Source of the DNA: Mycobacteriaceae bacterium
Lineage (GTDB): Bacteria > Actinomycetota > Actinomycetes > Mycobacteriales > Mycobacteriaceae
Direction: 5' to 3'
Assembly: GCA_019242135.1 (NCBI GenBank)
Contig: JAFAWC010000347.1
Coordinates: 1-9,256 of the forward strand
Length of the DNA: 9,256 bases
Shown: positions 7,813 to 9,256 of the stretch, one piece after another
How the letters are laid out: each line of letters starts with the position of its first letter
Numbering within the stretch: the stretch's first letter is position 1
Translations under genes and position numbers: made by a program
The notes under the pieces: generated by a model
Told to the model about the DNA's origin: nothing
Databases searched by the model: none
What the model saw: only the letters and a program-made list of their open reading frames with translations

Positions 7813-9256
7813 GAAATCAACCCTCCTGTCACGCCGAGATCTGGACTTCCTGCTGTTCGACTGGCTTCGCGTCGATGAACTGACGAAGCGCGAACGGTTC
7901 GCCGAGCACTCAGAGGAGACGTTCGCCGGTGTGCTCGACCTGTGCGAGCAGCTGGCCACCCACTACTTTGCGCCGCACAACAGGAAAAGCGACACCAACG
8001 AGCCTAGCTTCGACGGGCGGACCGTCACGGTCATCCCCGAGGTCAAGGAGGCGCTCGACGCGTTTGCGCGTGCCGATCTGATCGCGATGGCCATGGACGC
8101 CGAACTCGGCGGGGCCCAGCTGCCGATGGCTGTGGCAGGCGCAGGCCTGGCGTTTTTTCATGCCGCGAACACCAGCACGGCCGCGTATGTGCTGCTGACC
8201 CAGGGCAACGCGAGCCTGCTGGCCGAATATGGGTCGGCCGAACAGATCGACGCGTTCCTGCGGCCCATGCTTGCGGGCCGGTTCTCGGGAACGATGTGCC
8301 TGTCCGAGCCGCAGGCCGGCTCATCGTTGGCCGACATCGTGACTCGCGCCGAGCCCCAAAGTGACGGAACCTATCGCCTTTTCGGGTCGAAAATGTGGAT
8401 CTCCGGCGGCGACCACGAGCTCACCGACAACATCGTGCATTTGGTGCTGGCGAAGATTCCCGGTGCGCCGCCGGGCACGAAAGGCATCTCGTTGTTCATC
8501 GTGCCGAAATACCTCGTCTCGCCCGACGGGACGCTCGGTCAGCGCAACGACGTCGTGCTGGCCGGGCTCAACCACAAGATGGGCTACCGCGGCACCACCA
8601 ACACCGTGCTGAACTTCGGCGAGGGCGGATTCCGCCCCGACGGCGCTCGGGGCGCGGTCGGCTACCTCGTCGGCGAGCCGCACCGTGGGCTGAGCTACAT
8701 GTTTCACATGATGAACGAGGCGCGGCTGGGCGTCGGGTTGGGCGCCATCGCGTTGGGCTACACGGGCTATTTGAAGTCACTTGAGTATGCCCGCGGCCGC
8801 CCGCAGGGCAGGGCGGTGACCACGAAGGATCCCACCACGCCGCCGGTGCCGATCGTCGAGCACCCCGACGTCAAGCGAATGCTGTTGGCGCAGAAGTCAT
8901 ATGTCGAGGGCGCATTGGCACTCGCTCTGTATTGCTTGCGGCTGATCGACGTCGGTCACAGCCCAGAAAGCCAGGACGAGGCCACGTCGTCGCAGCTCCT
9001 TCTGGATATCTTGACACCGATCGCGAAAAGCTGGCCCTCACAGTGGTGTTTGGAGGCCAACAATCTCGCGATCCAGGTACACGGGGGGTACGGCTACACC
9101 CGCGAGTACGACGTCGAACAGCATTACCGGGACAACCGGCTCAACCCGATTCATGAGGGCACGCATGGTATCCAGAGCCTTGACCTGTTGGGGCGCAAGG
9201 TAACTCAGCGGAACGGTGCCAGCTTGGCCGCGTTGACGGCTGCGGTGTCGGAGAGC
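7811..9256 (+). CDS. Large acyl-CoA dehydrogenase, DmdC/FadE5-like (3' end outside the window)
   Basis: An open frame of 482 codons continues past the right edge; relatives are about 600 aa, so roughly the last 100 residues are missing. It is longer than classical acyl-CoA dehydrogenases and has the extended architecture of the DmdC/FadE5 group. Motifs are CLSEPQAGSS (163-172) at the flavin/substrate site, HKMGYRGT (255-262), MMNEARLGVG (300-309) in helix G, the family insertion HPDVKRMLLAQK (351-362), and VHGGYGYTREYDVEQHYRD (423-441). The catalytic site is NPIHEGTHGIQ (445-455) with Glu449 in the YEGT position. It should be a competent FAD-dependent acyl-CoA dehydrogenase; the substrate is unknown. 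DmdC acts on 3-methylmercaptopropionyl-CoA, but most actinobacterial relatives have no assigned role. The start has a GGGGAG ribosome site 5 nt upstream, and an 18-bp palindrome lies in front. Confidence 0.9.
   Translation, partial: MKSTLLSRRDLDFLLFDWLRVDELTKRERFAEHSEETFAGVLDLCEQLATHYFAPHNRKSDTNEPSFDGRTVTVIPEVKEALDAFARADLIAMAMDAELGGAQLPMAVAGAGLAFFHAANTSTAAYVLLTQGNASLLAEYGSAEQIDAFLRPMLAGRFSGTMCLSEPQAGSSLADIVTRAEPQSDGTYRLFGSKMWISGGDHELTDNIVHLVLAKIPGAPPGTKGISLFIVPKYLVSPDGTLGQRNDVVLAGLNHKMGYRGTTNTVLNFGEGGFRPDGARGAVGYLVGEPHRGLSYMFHMMNEARLGVGLGAIALGYTGYLKSLEYARGRPQGRAVTTKDPTTPPVPIVEHPDVKRMLLAQKSYVEGALALALYCLRLIDVGHSPESQDEATSSQLLLDILTPIAKSWPSQWCLEANNLAIQVHGGYGYTREYDVEQHYRDNRLNPIHEGTHGIQSLDLLGRKVTQRNGASLAALTAAVSES

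Overview
The window reads as chromosomal DNA from a mycobacterium, probably a Mycolicibacterium-like environmental or rapid-growing species. The evidence is high GC throughout, a mycolic-acid-type cyclopropane/methyltransferase, a trehalose synthase and maltokinase that closely resemble the mycobacterial TreS and Mak sequences I remember, and several FadE-type acyl-CoA dehydrogenases. I see no insertion sequences, CRISPR array, tRNA or rRNA. It looks like core or near-core metabolic sequence rather than a mobile island.

Layout, left to right. (1) Positions 1-109 hold what looks like the last codons of a plus-strand gene and a strong 15-bp hairpin, a likely two-way terminator. (2) A minus-strand zinc-free quinone-oxidoreductase-type dehydrogenase (110-1081) diverges from a plus-strand pair of acyl-CoA dehydrogenases (1186-2346 and 2355-3437) across a 104-nt promoter region. 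(3) The second dehydrogenase converges, with a 16-nt gap, on the minus-strand operon treS-mak (6587 to 3454), whose two genes overlap by ATGA. (4) Across a 144-nt intergenic region a mycolic-acid cyclopropane-synthase-family methyltransferase (6732-7631) runs on the plus strand. (5) A small predicted two-helix membrane protein on the minus strand (7606-7812) is wedged in next. It overlaps the 3' end of the methyltransferase gene by 26 nt and shares a CATG start-codon palindrome with the next gene. (6) A third, larger acyl-CoA dehydrogenase (7811 onward) runs off the right edge.

How the genes may work together. TreS interconverts trehalose and maltose, and Mak phosphorylates maltose to maltose-1-phosphate for the GlgE alpha-glucan route, so treS-mak is a complete, tightly coupled module. 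The two adjacent acyl-CoA dehydrogenases have complementary losses. The first keeps a glutamate at the helix-G catalytic position (E245) and the other usual motifs; the second has lost both catalytic-glutamate positions and the SEP-x-AGSD motif. This is the pattern of mycobacterial alpha2beta2 heteromeric FadE enzymes used on bulky acyl-CoAs such as steroid side chains. The substrate cannot be read from the sequence.

The least explained part is 7606-7830. It contains the small membrane-protein gene, an exact 18-bp palindrome (7762-7779) 31 nt before the third dehydrogenase, and interlocked start codons with a Shine-Dalgarno sequence on each strand. Nothing here proves a new system; this is the place I would look first.
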